Position numbers and translations under genes: made by a program
Notes under the pieces: generated by a model
Seen by the model: only the letters and a program-made list of their open reading frames with translations
Told to the model about the DNA's origin: nothing
Databases searched by the model: none
NCBI RefSeq assembly: GCF_030269125.1
Contig: NZ_BSSM01000008.1
Coordinates: 295,261 to 359,260, forward strand
Length of the DNA stretch: 64,000 nt
Direction of reading: 5' to 3'
DNA from: Streptomyces hygroscopicus subsp. hygroscopicus
GTDB lineage: Bacteria; Actinomycetota; Actinomycetes; Streptomycetales; Streptomycetaceae
In this document: piece by piece, positions 23,297-31,555 of the stretch
How positions within the stretch are numbered: position 1 is the first letter of the stretch
Layout: each line of letters starts with the position of its first letter

Positions 23297-24061
23297 TCAC
23301 ACCCCGGCGTTGAGGAAGAGTCCACCGTCCACGACGAGGGTCTGGCCGGTGACCCAGGCGGACTGCCCGGAGGTGAGGAAGGCCGCGGCGCCGCCGATGT
23401 CGGACGGCACGCCGAGCCGGCCCAGCGGGTAGGAGGCGGCCGCCTCCTCCTCACGGCCCTCGTACAGGGCCTGGGCGAACTTCGTCTTGACCACGGCCGG
23501 GGCGATCGCGTTGACCCGCACCCGGGGCGCGAACTCGTGCGCCAGCTGCTGGGTCAGGTTGATCATCGCGGCCTTGCTGACGCCGTAGGCGCCGATGAAC
23601 GGCGAGGGCGCGAGACCCGCGATCGAGGCGATGTTGACGATCGTGCCGCCGTTGTCCTTCTGCCAGGCGTGCCAGGTCTTCTGGGCGAAACCGAGCGCCG
23701 AGATCACGTTGGTCTCGAAGACCTTGCGGGCGACGTCCAGGTCCAGGTCCGCGATGGGCCCGAAGACCGGGTTGGTACCCGCGTTGTTGACCAGGTGGTC
23801 GAGGCGGCCGAAGGCCTCCATGGTGCGCTCGACGGCCTCGCTCTGGTGGTCGAGGTCGTGCGCCTTGCCGGCCACGCCGATGACCCGCTCGGCGCCGAGC
23901 TTCTCGACGGCCTCCTTGAGCGCGTCCTCGTTGCGGCCGGTGATGCACACCCGGTCGCCGCGTGCCACGAGGGCCTCGGCGACGCCGTAGCCGATGCCGC
24001 GGCTGGCCCCGGTGACGAGGGCGACCTCGCCCGACAGCGGCGGAAGTTCTGCGGAAGTCAT
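23297..24061 (-). CDS. short-chain dehydrogenase/reductase, FabG-like
   Basis: 254 residues from ATG 24061. Cofactor loop VTGASRGIGYG, NNAG, and the catalytic Ser-Tyr-Lys set in VNIASIAGLAPSP and YGVSKAAM. The C-terminal VVDGGLF is standard. The Arg after the glycine loop (GASRGIG) suggests NADPH use. It lies 12 bases downstream of a second FabG-like gene in one operon. A 3-ketoacyl-ACP/CoA reductase is plausible, but SDR substrate specificity cannot be read from sequence. Confidence 0.88.
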   Translation of the reverse strand: MTSAELPPLSGEVALVTGASRGIGYGVAEALVARGDRVCITGRNEDALKEAVEKLGAERVIGVAGKAHDLDHQSEAVERTMEAFGRLDHLVNNAGTNPVFGPIADLDLDVARKVFETNVISALGFAQKTWHAWQKDNGGTIVNIASIAGLAPSPFIGAYGVSKAAMINLTQQLAHEFAPRVRVNAIAPAVVKTKFAQALYEGREEEAAASYPLGRLGVPSDIGGAAAFLTSGQSAWVTGQTLVVDGGLFLNAGV

Positions 24062-24073
24062 GTCCCGTATCCC

Positions 24074-24835
24074 CTAGTCGAGCGGTCCGCCGGCGACGTA
24101 CAGCACCTGGCCGGAGACGAATCCGGCCGCCTCGCCGGTGAAGAAGGCGATGGCGTTGGCGATGTCCTCGGGCTCACCGACGCGCTGCACCGGGATCGCG
24201 CTCGCGGCGGCCTTCTTGAAGTCGTCGAAGCCCATGCCGACGCGGTCGGCGGTGGCCTTGGTCATCTCGGTGGCGATGAAACCGGGGGCGACGGCGTTCG
24301 CGGTGATGCCGAACTTGCCCAGCTCGATGGCGAGGGTCTTGGTGAAGCCCTGGAGCCCCGCCTTGGCGGCCGAGTAGTTGGCCTGGCCGCGGTTGCCGAG
24401 CGCCGAGGAGGAGGACAGGTTGACGACACGGCCGAAGCCGGCGTCGACCATGTGCTTCTGCACGGCCTTGGTCATCAGGAAGGAGCCGCGCAGGTGCACG
24501 TTCAGGACGGTGTCCCAGTCGGAGACGCTCATCTTGAACAGCAGGTTGTCGCGCAGCACGCCCGCGTTGTTGACGAGGATCGTCGGCGCGCCCAGCTCCG
24601 CGACGATCCGGGCGACGGCCGCCTCGACCTGCGCCTCGTCGGAGACGTCGGCGCCGACCGCGATGGCCTTGCCGCCCGCCGCGGTGATCTTGTCGACGGT
24701 GTCCTTGCAGGCGGCCTCGTCCAGGTCGATCACGGCGACCGCGCGGCCCTCGGCGGCCAGCCGCACGGCGGTGGCGGCACCGATGCCGCGCGCGGCGCCG
24801 GTGACGACCGCGACCCGCTGTTCAGTGGTGGACAT
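24074..24835 (-). CDS. fabG: 3-oxoacyl-ACP reductase, FabG type
   Basis: 253 residues from ATG 24835 with GAGGAG upstream. It has VTGAARGIGAATAVRLAA, NNAGVLRDNLLFKMS, the catalytic Ser in VVNLSSSSALGNRGQANYS with Tyr-x3-Lys (YSAAKAG), NAVAPGFIATEMT and VLYVAGGPL. NNAGVLRDNL and the PGFIATEMT loop are close to genuine FabG reductases of fatty-acid synthesis. It is the first of two tandem SDR genes (12-base gap). Neither the FAS II genes nor a MaoC gene lie nearby, so this is an additional FabG, not the main one. Confidence 0.88.
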   Translation of the reverse strand: MSTTEQRVAVVTGAARGIGAATAVRLAAEGRAVAVIDLDEAACKDTVDKITAAGGKAIAVGADVSDEAQVEAAVARIVAELGAPTILVNNAGVLRDNLLFKMSVSDWDTVLNVHLRGSFLMTKAVQKHMVDAGFGRVVNLSSSSALGNRGQANYSAAKAGLQGFTKTLAIELGKFGITANAVAPGFIATEMTKATADRVGMGFDDFKKAAASAIPVQRVGEPEDIANAIAFFTGEAAGFVSGQVLYVAGGPLD

Positions 24836-24984
24836 TGACTGTTTCTCCTCGCCCTTGAGAGAACCCGTACGACCCTTCGGGAGGGCCTTCCGGTGCGGTG
24901 AGCGACCGCTTAGTATCTTCGGCTCACCCGACGCTAGAAGCCCTGGCACCCGGTGTCAACGGCACATCCCGACGTTGTGATCCA

Positions 24985-25434
24985 TTACCTCACCAGGAGG
25001 TCCAGCAACCGCTCCGTCTCGGCGGCCGGGTCGGTGGTCAGACCGGTGTGCACGGGACCCGGCTGGACGACGGTGGAGCGGGGCGCGATCAGCCAGCGGA
25101 AGCGGCGCCCGGCGTCGTCCCCGGCCGCCTGCCCGGCCGCCGCGCCACCCGCGCAGTGCCGCTCGATCGCGCCGAGAGCGGCCCGGATCCCGGCCACGTC
25201 GGCCTCCGGGTCCAGGGCGCGCAGCCGCGCCTCGTCCAGATGGGTGCGGGCGCCGACGTAGCCCTGGGCGCGGCAGTAGACGGCCACGCCCGCGTTGACG
25301 CACTCGCCGCGCTCGATCCGGGGCACGACCCTGATCAGCGCGTACTCGAAGACGTCCCGGTCGCCGCCCTGACCGGCCCGGGTGATGTGGCGCTCGGTCA
25401 CATGGCCGGCCATGTGGATGTGGGTCTCGCTCAC
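24985..25434 (-). CDS. DUF3037 protein, partner of HipA-like kinase
   Basis: 149 residues from GTG 25434. The GTG overlaps the stop of the upstream HipA-like gene (GTGA), so translation is coupled. The DUF3037 signature is clear: FEYALIRVVPRIERGECVN, AGVAVYCRAQGYVGAR, then FRWLIAPRSTVVQPGPVHTG and an end at ERLLDLLV. The first 25 residues (ETHIHMAGHVTERHIT) are His-rich and outside the core. Function is unknown. The pairing with a kinase-fold protein is the main clue. Confidence 0.85.
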   Translation of the reverse strand: MSETHIHMAGHVTERHITRAGQGGDRDVFEYALIRVVPRIERGECVNAGVAVYCRAQGYVGARTHLDEARLRALDPEADVAGIRAALGAIERHCAGGAAAGQAAGDDAGRRFRWLIAPRSTVVQPGPVHTGLTTDPAAETERLLDLLVR

Positions 25435-26195
25435 TTGTCCTCCTGGATGCCGGTGACGCGCCCGGCGATGACGGCGGCGCGGGCGAGCAGCGGGCGCGCG
25501 TAGGCCCGGCGCAGTTCGTCCGGGGTGTCGAAGCCGGGTTCGCCGGCGAGCCAGGCGTCCGGGATCTCGGCGGTGACCTCGGCGAGCAGGTCCTCGGTGA
25601 CGCGGGGCGCGAGGTCGGCCGCGGCCGCGGCGAGGTCGGGGGCGAAGCAGGCGAGGGCGTGGTCGCCGGCGTCGTAGGGGCGGGCCGCGGAGGCCTCGGC
25701 GGAGGGCCAGTTGTGGTGCCAGATCATCGTGGCGCCGTGGTCGATGAGCCACAGCTCGCCGCGGTGCACCAGGAGGTTGGGGTTGCGCCAGGAGCGGTCC
25801 ACGTTGTTGATCAGCGCGTCGAACCAGACGATCCGCCCGGCCTCCTCGGGGCTCACCTCGAAGGCGAGCGGGTCGTAGCCGAGGGCGCCGGAGAGGAAGT
25901 CCATGCCGAGGTTGGTGCCGCCGCTGGCCCGCAGCAGTTCCTGCACCTGCTGCTCCGGCTCGCCGAGCCCCAGCACGGCGTCCAGTTCGACGGTGACCAG
26001 GCGGGGCGTCCGGAAGCCGAGGCGCCGGGCGAGTTCGCCGCACACCACCTCGGCGACCAGGGTCTTGCGGCCCTGCCCGGCTCCGGTGAACTTCATGACG
26101 TAGGTCCCGAAGTCGTCGGCCTCGACGAGCCCCGGCAGCGAGCCGCCCTCACGCAGGGGCGTGATGAAGCGGGTCGCGGTGACTTCCTTGAGCAT
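25431..26195 (-). CDS. HipA-like kinase-fold protein
   Basis: 254 residues from ATG 26195. It resembles the HipA_2 group: a short N-lobe with FGTYVMKFTGAGQGRKTLVA (Lys35 likely binds ATP), then VWFDALINNVDRSWRNPNLL and ELWLIDHGATM. Asp133 and Asn138 fit the catalytic loop, and Asp152 fits the metal-binding DxG-like Asp. At about 250 residues it is much shorter than E. coli HipA (about 440) and lacks the N-terminal HipA subdomain. It is coupled to DUF3037 by a 4-base overlap. No HipB-like DNA-binding partner is present. Whether it phosphorylates a protein or a small molecule is unknown. Confidence 0.82.
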   Translation of the reverse strand: MLKEVTATRFITPLREGGSLPGLVEADDFGTYVMKFTGAGQGRKTLVAEVVCGELARRLGFRTPRLVTVELDAVLGLGEPEQQVQELLRASGGTNLGMDFLSGALGYDPLAFEVSPEEAGRIVWFDALINNVDRSWRNPNLLVHRGELWLIDHGATMIWHHNWPSAEASAARPYDAGDHALACFAPDLAAAAADLAPRVTEDLLAEVTAEIPDAWLAGEPGFDTPDELRRAYARPLLARAAVIAGRVTGIQEDK

Positions 26196-26204
26196 CGCCC
26201 CAGG

Positions 26205-26855
26205 TTACTGTGGACGGCCGCGGCGCGGGGGCGCGAGGAGGCCGAGCATCTCGTCGGTGGTGGTGATGGTGGCGACGAGGGAGAGGGTGTGCCGGATCAC
26301 CGCGGCGGTGTAGGCGGCGGGCACCCCGGCGATGGCGTCGGCCGGGACGACCGCGGTGTAGCCGAGGTTGACCGCGTCGAACACCGTGTTGGGGATCGCC
26401 ACGTTGGCCGAGACCCCGGTGACGACCAGGGTGCGGCAGCCGAGGTTGCGCAGCAGGGCGTCCATGCCGGTGGCGCCGAGCGGCGACAGCCCGTGCAGCC
26501 GTCGTACGACGAGATCCTCCTCGGCGACCTCGACCGGGGGCGCGATCCGGACCGCGGTGCTGCCGGACAGCTGCCGCACGGGGAGTCGTTCGGCGGCGCG
26601 GAACAGCCGGGCGTTGCGGCTGGCGCCCCGGCCGTCCGGGCGGCGTTCGGCCACCGCGTGGATCACCTGCACGCCGCCCCGGTGCGCGGCGGCGACCAGC
26701 CGGGCGACGTTGCCGAGGGCCCCCGAGGAGCGGGCGGCGCGGGCGAGTTCGGGCAGGGCGGCGTCCGGGCCGACCACGCCCCGCTGGCACTCCACGGTCA
26801 GCAGCACGGTGCTCGCCGGGTCGAGGAGGTCGCCCACTCGCTGGTACGCCGCCAT
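26205..26855 (-). CDS. isochorismatase-fold protein lacking the catalytic triad
   Basis: 216 residues from ATG 26855. The fold is recognisable: STVLLTVECQRGVVG, VIHAVAERRPDGRG, VVRRLHGLSPL, LVVTGVSANVAIPNTVFDA. The isochorismatase/cysteine-hydrolase triad (Asp, Lys, Cys) is replaced at every position: Glu22 where DxQ is expected, Arg118/119 for Lys, and Ala153 for the nucleophilic Cys. Hydrolysis by the usual mechanism is therefore unlikely. It may bind a ligand or protein without catalysis. It ends 9 bases before the HipA-like start on the same strand, so it may head that operon. Confidence 0.82.
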   Translation of the reverse strand: MAAYQRVGDLLDPASTVLLTVECQRGVVGPDAALPELARAARSSGALGNVARLVAAAHRGGVQVIHAVAERRPDGRGASRNARLFRAAERLPVRQLSGSTAVRIAPPVEVAEEDLVVRRLHGLSPLGATGMDALLRNLGCRTLVVTGVSANVAIPNTVFDAVNLGYTAVVPADAIAGVPAAYTAAVIRHTLSLVATITTTDEMLGLLAPPRRGRPQ

Positions 26856-26993
26856 CACGCGCCTTTCGCCGGGTCCGGGGCGGTGAGAGTAGCGGCCGCC
26901 CGCGGGAGAGGGAAGACGACCCGTTCCCTTCCCTGACGCGATGTCAGAGGATCGGCGGGGAAGGGTTTTCCCGTACGACGACGAGGGGGCCGC

Positions 26994-27464
26994 ATGTCCG
27001 TCGCACCGCAGCGCCGGGGCCGCAGGATCATGATGACGCCCGGCGAGCTGGACGCGTTCCTGGCCGCACAGCGCACGTGCCGGGTGGCGACCGTCTCGGC
27101 CGGCGGCGCCCCGCACGTGAGCGCGCTCTGGTTCGCCTGGGACGGCGGCGCGCTGTGGCTGTACTCGGTGGTGCGCAGCCGCCGTTGGGCCCAGCTCGGC
27201 CGTGATCCCCGGGCGGCGGTCGTGGTCGACTCCGGCGAGGAGTACGGCGAGTTGCGCGGGGCCGAACTGGCGGGCCGGGTGGAGTTCGTCGGCGAGGTGC
27301 CCCGCACGGGTGGGCCGTGCCCCGAACTCGTCCCGGTGGAGCCGCTGTTCGCCCGCAAGTACTTCGGTATCGACGAGATGCCGCACGACGGCCGGCATGC
27401 CTGGGCGCGGCTCGTCCCGGAGCGGATCGTGTCCTGGGACTTCCGCAAACTCGGTTCGCCCTGA
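26994..27464 (+). CDS. PPOX-type flavin/F420 split-barrel protein
   Basis: 156 residues from ATG 26994. Typical small split-barrel features: FLAAQRTCRVATVSAGGAPH, VSALWFAWDGGALWLYSVVR, then RRWAQLGRDPRAAVVVDSGE and ARLVPERIVSWDF. The family (pyridoxamine-phosphate-oxidase-like; many actinobacterial members use F420 or FMN, others bind heme or biliverdin) includes reductases of diverse substrates. Divergent from the isochorismatase-fold gene with 138 bases between. Confidence 0.85.
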   Translation: MSVAPQRRGRRIMMTPGELDAFLAAQRTCRVATVSAGGAPHVSALWFAWDGGALWLYSVVRSRRWAQLGRDPRAAVVVDSGEEYGELRGAELAGRVEFVGEVPRTGGPCPELVPVEPLFARKYFGIDEMPHDGRHAWARLVPERIVSWDFRKLGSP

Positions 27465-27507
27465 GGCCGCCGGGACGCCCCGTCGGCGCGTCCGGCCTCC
27501 GGGCGGG

Positions 27508-28410
27508 TCAGCCGACCTTCTGCGCCGCCGCGCGCAGGGCCTCGACCGCGGCGCGGATGGAGGGACGGCGGTCGGCGTCGGCGCGCCAGATGACGTAGAC
27601 GTGCCGGCGCACGCGCTGGGTGAGGGGGACGAGGACCACTCCGTCGGGCACCGGGTGGCGGCCCAGCAGCGGGGCGATGCACACGCCCAGACCGGCGGCC
27701 ACCAGCTGGAGCTGGGTGTGGGTCTCGCCCGCGCGATGGCCGACGATCGGTTCGACGCCCTTGGAGCGCAGGGTGAACATCAGCCACTCGTGGCAGAACT
27801 CGCCCTCGCCCCAGGTGATCCACTCGTCCTCGGCGAACTCCGCGAGGTCCACCTCGTCGCGGCCGGCGAGCCGGTGTCCGGCGGGCATCGCGACCTCGGC
27901 CGGGTCGTCCAGGAGCGGCGCCTTGACCAGTCCGTCGGGCACCGGCATCGGCTTGTTGTACCAGTCCAGGACCACCGCGAGATCGAGGTCGCCGCGCACC
28001 ACGGAGGCGATGCCCTGCTCCGGTTCCAGCTCGCTGGAGCGCACCCGCAGTCCCGGGTGCTCGGCGCGCAGCGCCCGCAGCGCCACGGGGAACAGCCCCC
28101 GGGCGGCGGTCGGGAACGCCGACAGCCGCAGCTCGCCGACGACCTGTCCCCGGTGCGCCTCCAGGTCCGACTCGGCCAGCTCGACCTGCGACAGGATGCG
28201 CGACGCGTGCTCCGAGAGCAGCCGGCCGGCGTCCGTGAGCCGTACGCCGCGGCCGTTCTTGGCGAGCAGTTGCTGGCCGATCTCGCGTTCCAGCTTGCCC
28301 AGCTGCTGGGAGACCGCGGACGTGGTGACGTGCAGCGCGTCGGCGGCGGCGCTGACCGAGCCGTGCCGGGCCAGGGCGTCCAGAGTACGCAGGCGCTCCA
28401 GGTTCAACAT
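27508..28410 (-). CDS. LysR-family transcriptional regulator
   Basis: 300 residues from ATG 28410. N-terminal HTH: LRTLDALARHGSVSAAADAL then VTTSAVSQQLGKLEREIGQQ. The effector domain has VVGELRLSAFPTAARGLFPV, GDLDLAVVL and LVAAGLGVCIAPLLG. It is transcribed divergently from an EamA transporter gene with only 62 AT-richer bases between, so it most likely controls that exporter, as LysR proteins often do. The effector is unknown. Confidence 0.92.
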   Translation of the reverse strand: MLNLERLRTLDALARHGSVSAAADALHVTTSAVSQQLGKLEREIGQQLLAKNGRGVRLTDAGRLLSEHASRILSQVELAESDLEAHRGQVVGELRLSAFPTAARGLFPVALRALRAEHPGLRVRSSELEPEQGIASVVRGDLDLAVVLDWYNKPMPVPDGLVKAPLLDDPAEVAMPAGHRLAGRDEVDLAEFAEDEWITWGEGEFCHEWLMFTLRSKGVEPIVGHRAGETHTQLQLVAAGLGVCIAPLLGRHPVPDGVVLVPLTQRVRRHVYVIWRADADRRPSIRAAVEALRAAAQKVG

Positions 28411-28472
28411 ATAAGAGATCCTACGAGATACCCCGTGTGATTTCTCGATTGTGCTAAGAGTTCTGGTCCAGC

Positions 28473-29504
28473 ATGGTGGACGTCATGAGCACGGTCACCA
28501 CATCCCGTACGCACTCCCCCACCACCCCGGGCCCTTCCTCTCCCCGCCCCCGTCTCGACTGGCGGCTGCGCTTCGGCGCCCTCTCCCTGATCTGGGGTTT
28601 CAGCTTTCTGCTGATCAAGGTGGGGACGAGCGGGTACGCGCCGTTCCAGGTCACCCTGGGCCGACTGGTGTTCGGTACGGCGGTGCTGATGGCGGCGATG
28701 GCCGTCAAGCGGGAGCGGCTGCCGCGCGGGGGGCGGCTGTGGGCGCACATGGCGGTCGCCGCGTTCTTCCTGAACGCCCTGCCGTTCTCCCTCTTCGCCT
28801 ACTCCGAGCTGACCATCCCCTCCACACTGGCCGGCATCTGCAACGCCACGTCGCCGCTGTGGGGCATGGTGCTGTCCGTCGTCGCGCTCTCCGAGGACCG
28901 GCCCACGCGGGTGCGGGTGGCCGGGCTCGGGCTCGGCTTCCTCGGGGTGCTGACGGTGCTCGGCGCGTGGCAGGGCTTCCACGGCCTCGACGCCACGGGC
29001 ACGGCGATGGCGCTGCTCGCCTCGCTGAGCTATCCGGTGGGCTGGATCTACGTCAGGCGGACGCTGGCGGGGACGGGGAACTCTCATCTGTCGATGACGG
29101 GCGGACAGCTGCTGCTGGCGACGGTCCAACTGGCCTTCGTCACACCGCTGTTCACCGGCATGCCGAAGCACTTCGCCCTTGTTCCGCTGCTGGCGGTCGC
29201 CGCGCTGGGGGCGCTCGGGACGGGACTCGCCGTGCTCCTCCAGTACGGACTGGTCGCCGAAGTCGGGCCCACGACGGCGCAGATGGTCACGTACTTCATT
29301 CCGGTGATCGCGACCGCGGCGGGCGTCGTGATCCTCGGGGAGTCGCTGCGCTGGAACACGCCGGTGGGGGCGGTGATCGTGCTCGCGGGGGGCGGCGCTC
29401 ACGCAGGTACGGGGGAAGAGGGGCGCCTGATCGGGCGGAGCGCCGGGTGCGCGCGCGTGCGCCGGCCGCCTTCGGTGCGGCTACCCGTAGACGCGCGACG
29501 GTGA
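28473..29504 (+). CDS. EamA/DMT-family transporter, C-terminus probably frameshifted
   Basis: 343 residues as read from ATG 28473; ATG 28485 is an alternative start. Two EamA repeats with about ten helices: LRFGALSLIWGFSFLLIKVG, PSTLAGICNATSPLWGM, SLSYPVGWIYVRR, GPTTAQMVTYFIPVIA, LGESLRWNTPVG. The last helix reads VIVLAGGGAHAGTGEEGR and the frame continues to 29504, adding an atypical Arg-rich tail. Removing one G from the G6 run at about 29387-29392 gives VIVLAGAALTQVRGKRGA and a stop at 29430, the usual EamA ending. It also removes the overlap with the convergent gene. This suggests a real +1 frameshift or a sequencing error. Likely a metabolite exporter under the divergent LysR. Confidence 0.85.
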   Translation: MVDVMSTVTTSRTHSPTTPGPSSPRPRLDWRLRFGALSLIWGFSFLLIKVGTSGYAPFQVTLGRLVFGTAVLMAAMAVKRERLPRGGRLWAHMAVAAFFLNALPFSLFAYSELTIPSTLAGICNATSPLWGMVLSVVALSEDRPTRVRVAGLGLGFLGVLTVLGAWQGFHGLDATGTAMALLASLSYPVGWIYVRRTLAGTGNSHLSMTGGQLLLATVQLAFVTPLFTGMPKHFALVPLLAVAALGALGTGLAVLLQYGLVAEVGPTTAQMVTYFIPVIATAAGVVILGESLRWNTPVGAVIVLAGGGAHAGTGEEGRLIGRSAGCARVRRPPSVRLPVDARR

Positions 29505-30812
29505 CGGCCGTACCGCCGTCGCGATCGCCTCCGCCACCGGCTCGATGTCCGCGGGGGCCAGCGGGGACACCGTGACACGGATGGCCGGGGGGCTGGTCAG
29601 GCGGAAGCGGGCGCCCGGGGCGACGCCCCAGCCGGACTGGAGGAGACGGGCCACCGCGGTGGTCTCGTCGGGGACCGGGATCCAGAGGTTCATGCCGCTG
29701 CGCCCCTGGGCCCGGACGCCGCGGACGGCGAGGGCGTCGATCAGGGGCTGCCGCCGGGAGCGGTACGACTCCGCCACCGCCGCCCGGTCCACCGCGCCCC
29801 CGGCCCACAGATGGGCCACCGCGCGCTGGAGCAGGAGGCTGACCCAGCCGGGGCCGAGGCGCAGGCGGCCGCGGACCCGGTCGACGGTCACCGGGTCGCC
29901 GGCGAGCACGGCGAGGCGCAGGTCGGGACCGTAGGTCTTGGCGGCGGAGCGCAGGAAGGCCCAGTGCCGGGTGGCACCCGCGAGGGGGTGCGGGGGAAGG
30001 TCCACGATCCCGTGACCGTGGTCGTCCTCGATCAGCAGGGCGTTCGGATGCTCCCGCAGCACCGCGCGCAGGGCCCGCGCGCGGGAGGCGGTCACCGCGG
30101 CGCCGGTCGGGTTCTGGGCGCGGACGGTGACGATCAGCGCGCGGGCCCCGGCGGCCAGGGCGCGGGCGAGGCCCTCCGGGGACGGGCCGTCGTCGTCCAC
30201 GGCCACCGGTACGGCGCGCAGGCCGAGCGCCGGCATCAGATCGAGGACGCTGCCCCAGCCGGGGTCCTCCACGGCGACGGCGTCCCCGGGCCGGAGATGG
30301 GCGGCGAGGACGCGCTCGATGGCGTCGAGGGAGCCCGAGGTGACGGTGAGGGAGCCCTCCGGGACGCCGTCGGCGTCGAGTTCGGCACGGGCGACGCGGA
30401 CCAGATCCGGGTCGACGGGGTCGTCGCCGTACAGGACGGGACGGCGGTCCCCCTCCTCGGCCGCGGCGGCCAGGGCCGGGGCGAGACGGGGCAGCAGGGC
30501 CGGGTCCGGGTTGCCGGTGGACAGGTCCCGGGCGCCCGGCGGCACCTCCACCCGCAACTGGTCGCGTCCGGTGGTGACGGGCTTGGGCCGTACCCGGCTG
30601 CCGCGCCGCCCGGCGGTCTCGATCACCCCGCGCTCGCGCAGGGTGCGATAGGCGGCCGCCACGGTGTTCGGATTCACTCCCAGCCGGGCCGCCAACTCCC
30701 GCATGGGGGGCAGCGGTTGGCCCGGCGTCAGCTTTCCGGTGCCGACGGCGCGTTCGACGTCGGCCGCGATCTCTGCTGCGCCCCGCCCCTCGATCCGATA
30801 CTCTCCTAGCAC
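29481..30812 (-). CDS. MocR-type GntR regulator with aminotransferase domain
   Basis: 443 residues from GTG 30812. An ATG at 30821 exists, but it is embedded in the -10 box CATAAT, so the leaderless GTG is preferred. The N-terminal GntR winged helix has PLPPMRELAARLGVNPNTVA and YRTLRERGVIETAGRRGS. The C-terminal fold-type-I aminotransferase-like domain has TVTSGSLDAIERVLAAHLRP, VEDPGWGSV, and the PLP-Lys motif RSAAKTYGPDLRLA. Such proteins sense PLP or amino-acid aldimines, as PdxR does. It is divergent from a PPOX-type gene with direct repeats between, so that gene is the likely target. Confidence 0.9.
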   Translation of the reverse strand: MLGEYRIEGRGAAEIAADVERAVGTGKLTPGQPLPPMRELAARLGVNPNTVAAAYRTLRERGVIETAGRRGSRVRPKPVTTGRDQLRVEVPPGARDLSTGNPDPALLPRLAPALAAAAEEGDRRPVLYGDDPVDPDLVRVARAELDADGVPEGSLTVTSGSLDAIERVLAAHLRPGDAVAVEDPGWGSVLDLMPALGLRAVPVAVDDDGPSPEGLARALAAGARALIVTVRAQNPTGAAVTASRARALRAVLREHPNALLIEDDHGHGIVDLPPHPLAGATRHWAFLRSAAKTYGPDLRLAVLAGDPVTVDRVRGRLRLGPGWVSLLLQRAVAHLWAGGAVDRAAVAESYRSRRQPLIDALAVRGVRAQGRSGMNLWIPVPDETTAVARLLQSGWGVAPGARFRLTSPPAIRVTVSPLAPADIEPVAEAIATAVRPSPSRVYG

Positions 30813-30837
30813 AAAACACATTATGCACTAGTACAAA
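30807..30837. promoter_or_regulatory. direct repeats in the MocR-PPOX intergenic region
   Basis: TAGCACAAA (30807-30815) and TAGTACAAA (30829-30837) are direct repeats 22 bp apart, two helical turns. They flank the -10 box of the mocR promoter (CATAAT on the minus strand, 30822-30827). MocR regulators are known to bind direct repeats, so this is a candidate operator for autoregulation and for the PPOX gene. Confidence 0.6.
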
Positions 30838-30874
30838 GGCGGGCGTTACACGGCTTCGCCTTGGAGGGACCGTC

Positions 30875-31555
30875 ATGCCGGGCACTTCCGCGGAAACCCA
30901 GTCCACCGCCTACACCCCGACCGACCGCACCGTGCCCACGCGCGACGCGGACCAGGCGTCGTACGACAAGGACGTCGTGCACGCGATATTGGACGAGGGG
31001 TACGTCTGCCACCTGGGCTTCGTCCGCGACGGCGCGCCCGTGGTGCTGCCCACCCTGTACGGCCGGGTGGGCGAGCGGCTCTACGTCCACGGCTCGACGG
31101 GTTCGCGTCCGCTCCGGATGACCGGCGCGGCCGATCCGGGCCTGCCGGTGTGCCTGACCGTGACCCACGTCGACGGTCTGGTGCTGGCCCGCTCCGCCTT
31201 CCACCACACGATCAACTACCGCTCGGTCGTGGTGCACGGCGTCGCGCACGAGGTCACCGATCCCGAGGAGCGGCGCCTCGCGCTGGACGCTCTGGTGGAC
31301 CACGTCGTGCCGGGCCGGGCCGCCGACTCCCGGCCCGCGAACAAGAAGGAGCTGGCCGCCACCGCGGTGATCCGCCTCGACCTGGACGAGGTCTCCGCGA
31401 AGATCCGCACCGGCGGCGCCGACGACGAGCCCGAGGACCTCGCCCTCCCCCACTGGGCGGGCGTCGTCCCGCTCCGCAAGGGGTACGACGCCCCGATCCC
31501 GAACGCCGACCTGGCGTCCGGGATCGAGGTGCCGGACTACCTCGCCGAGGGGTAG
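30875..31555 (+). CDS. pyridoxamine 5'-phosphate oxidase family protein
   Basis: 226 residues from ATG 30875. FMN-binding split barrel of the larger (about 220 aa) actinobacterial type: ILDEGYVCHLGFVRDGAPVV, LPTLYGRVGERLYVHGSTGS, VTHVDGLVLARSAFHHTINY and RSVVVHGVAHEV. The motif SAFHHTINYRSV is characteristic of this subgroup. The divergent MocR-type (PLP-sensing) regulator makes a link with vitamin B6 metabolism plausible, but the reaction is not proven. Its 3' end overlaps the convergent EamA gene by 19 bp. Confidence 0.87.
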   Translation: MPGTSAETQSTAYTPTDRTVPTRDADQASYDKDVVHAILDEGYVCHLGFVRDGAPVVLPTLYGRVGERLYVHGSTGSRPLRMTGAADPGLPVCLTVTHVDGLVLARSAFHHTINYRSVVVHGVAHEVTDPEERRLALDALVDHVVPGRAADSRPANKKELAATAVIRLDLDEVSAKIRTGGADDEPEDLALPHWAGVVPLRKGYDAPIPNADLASGIEVPDYLAEG

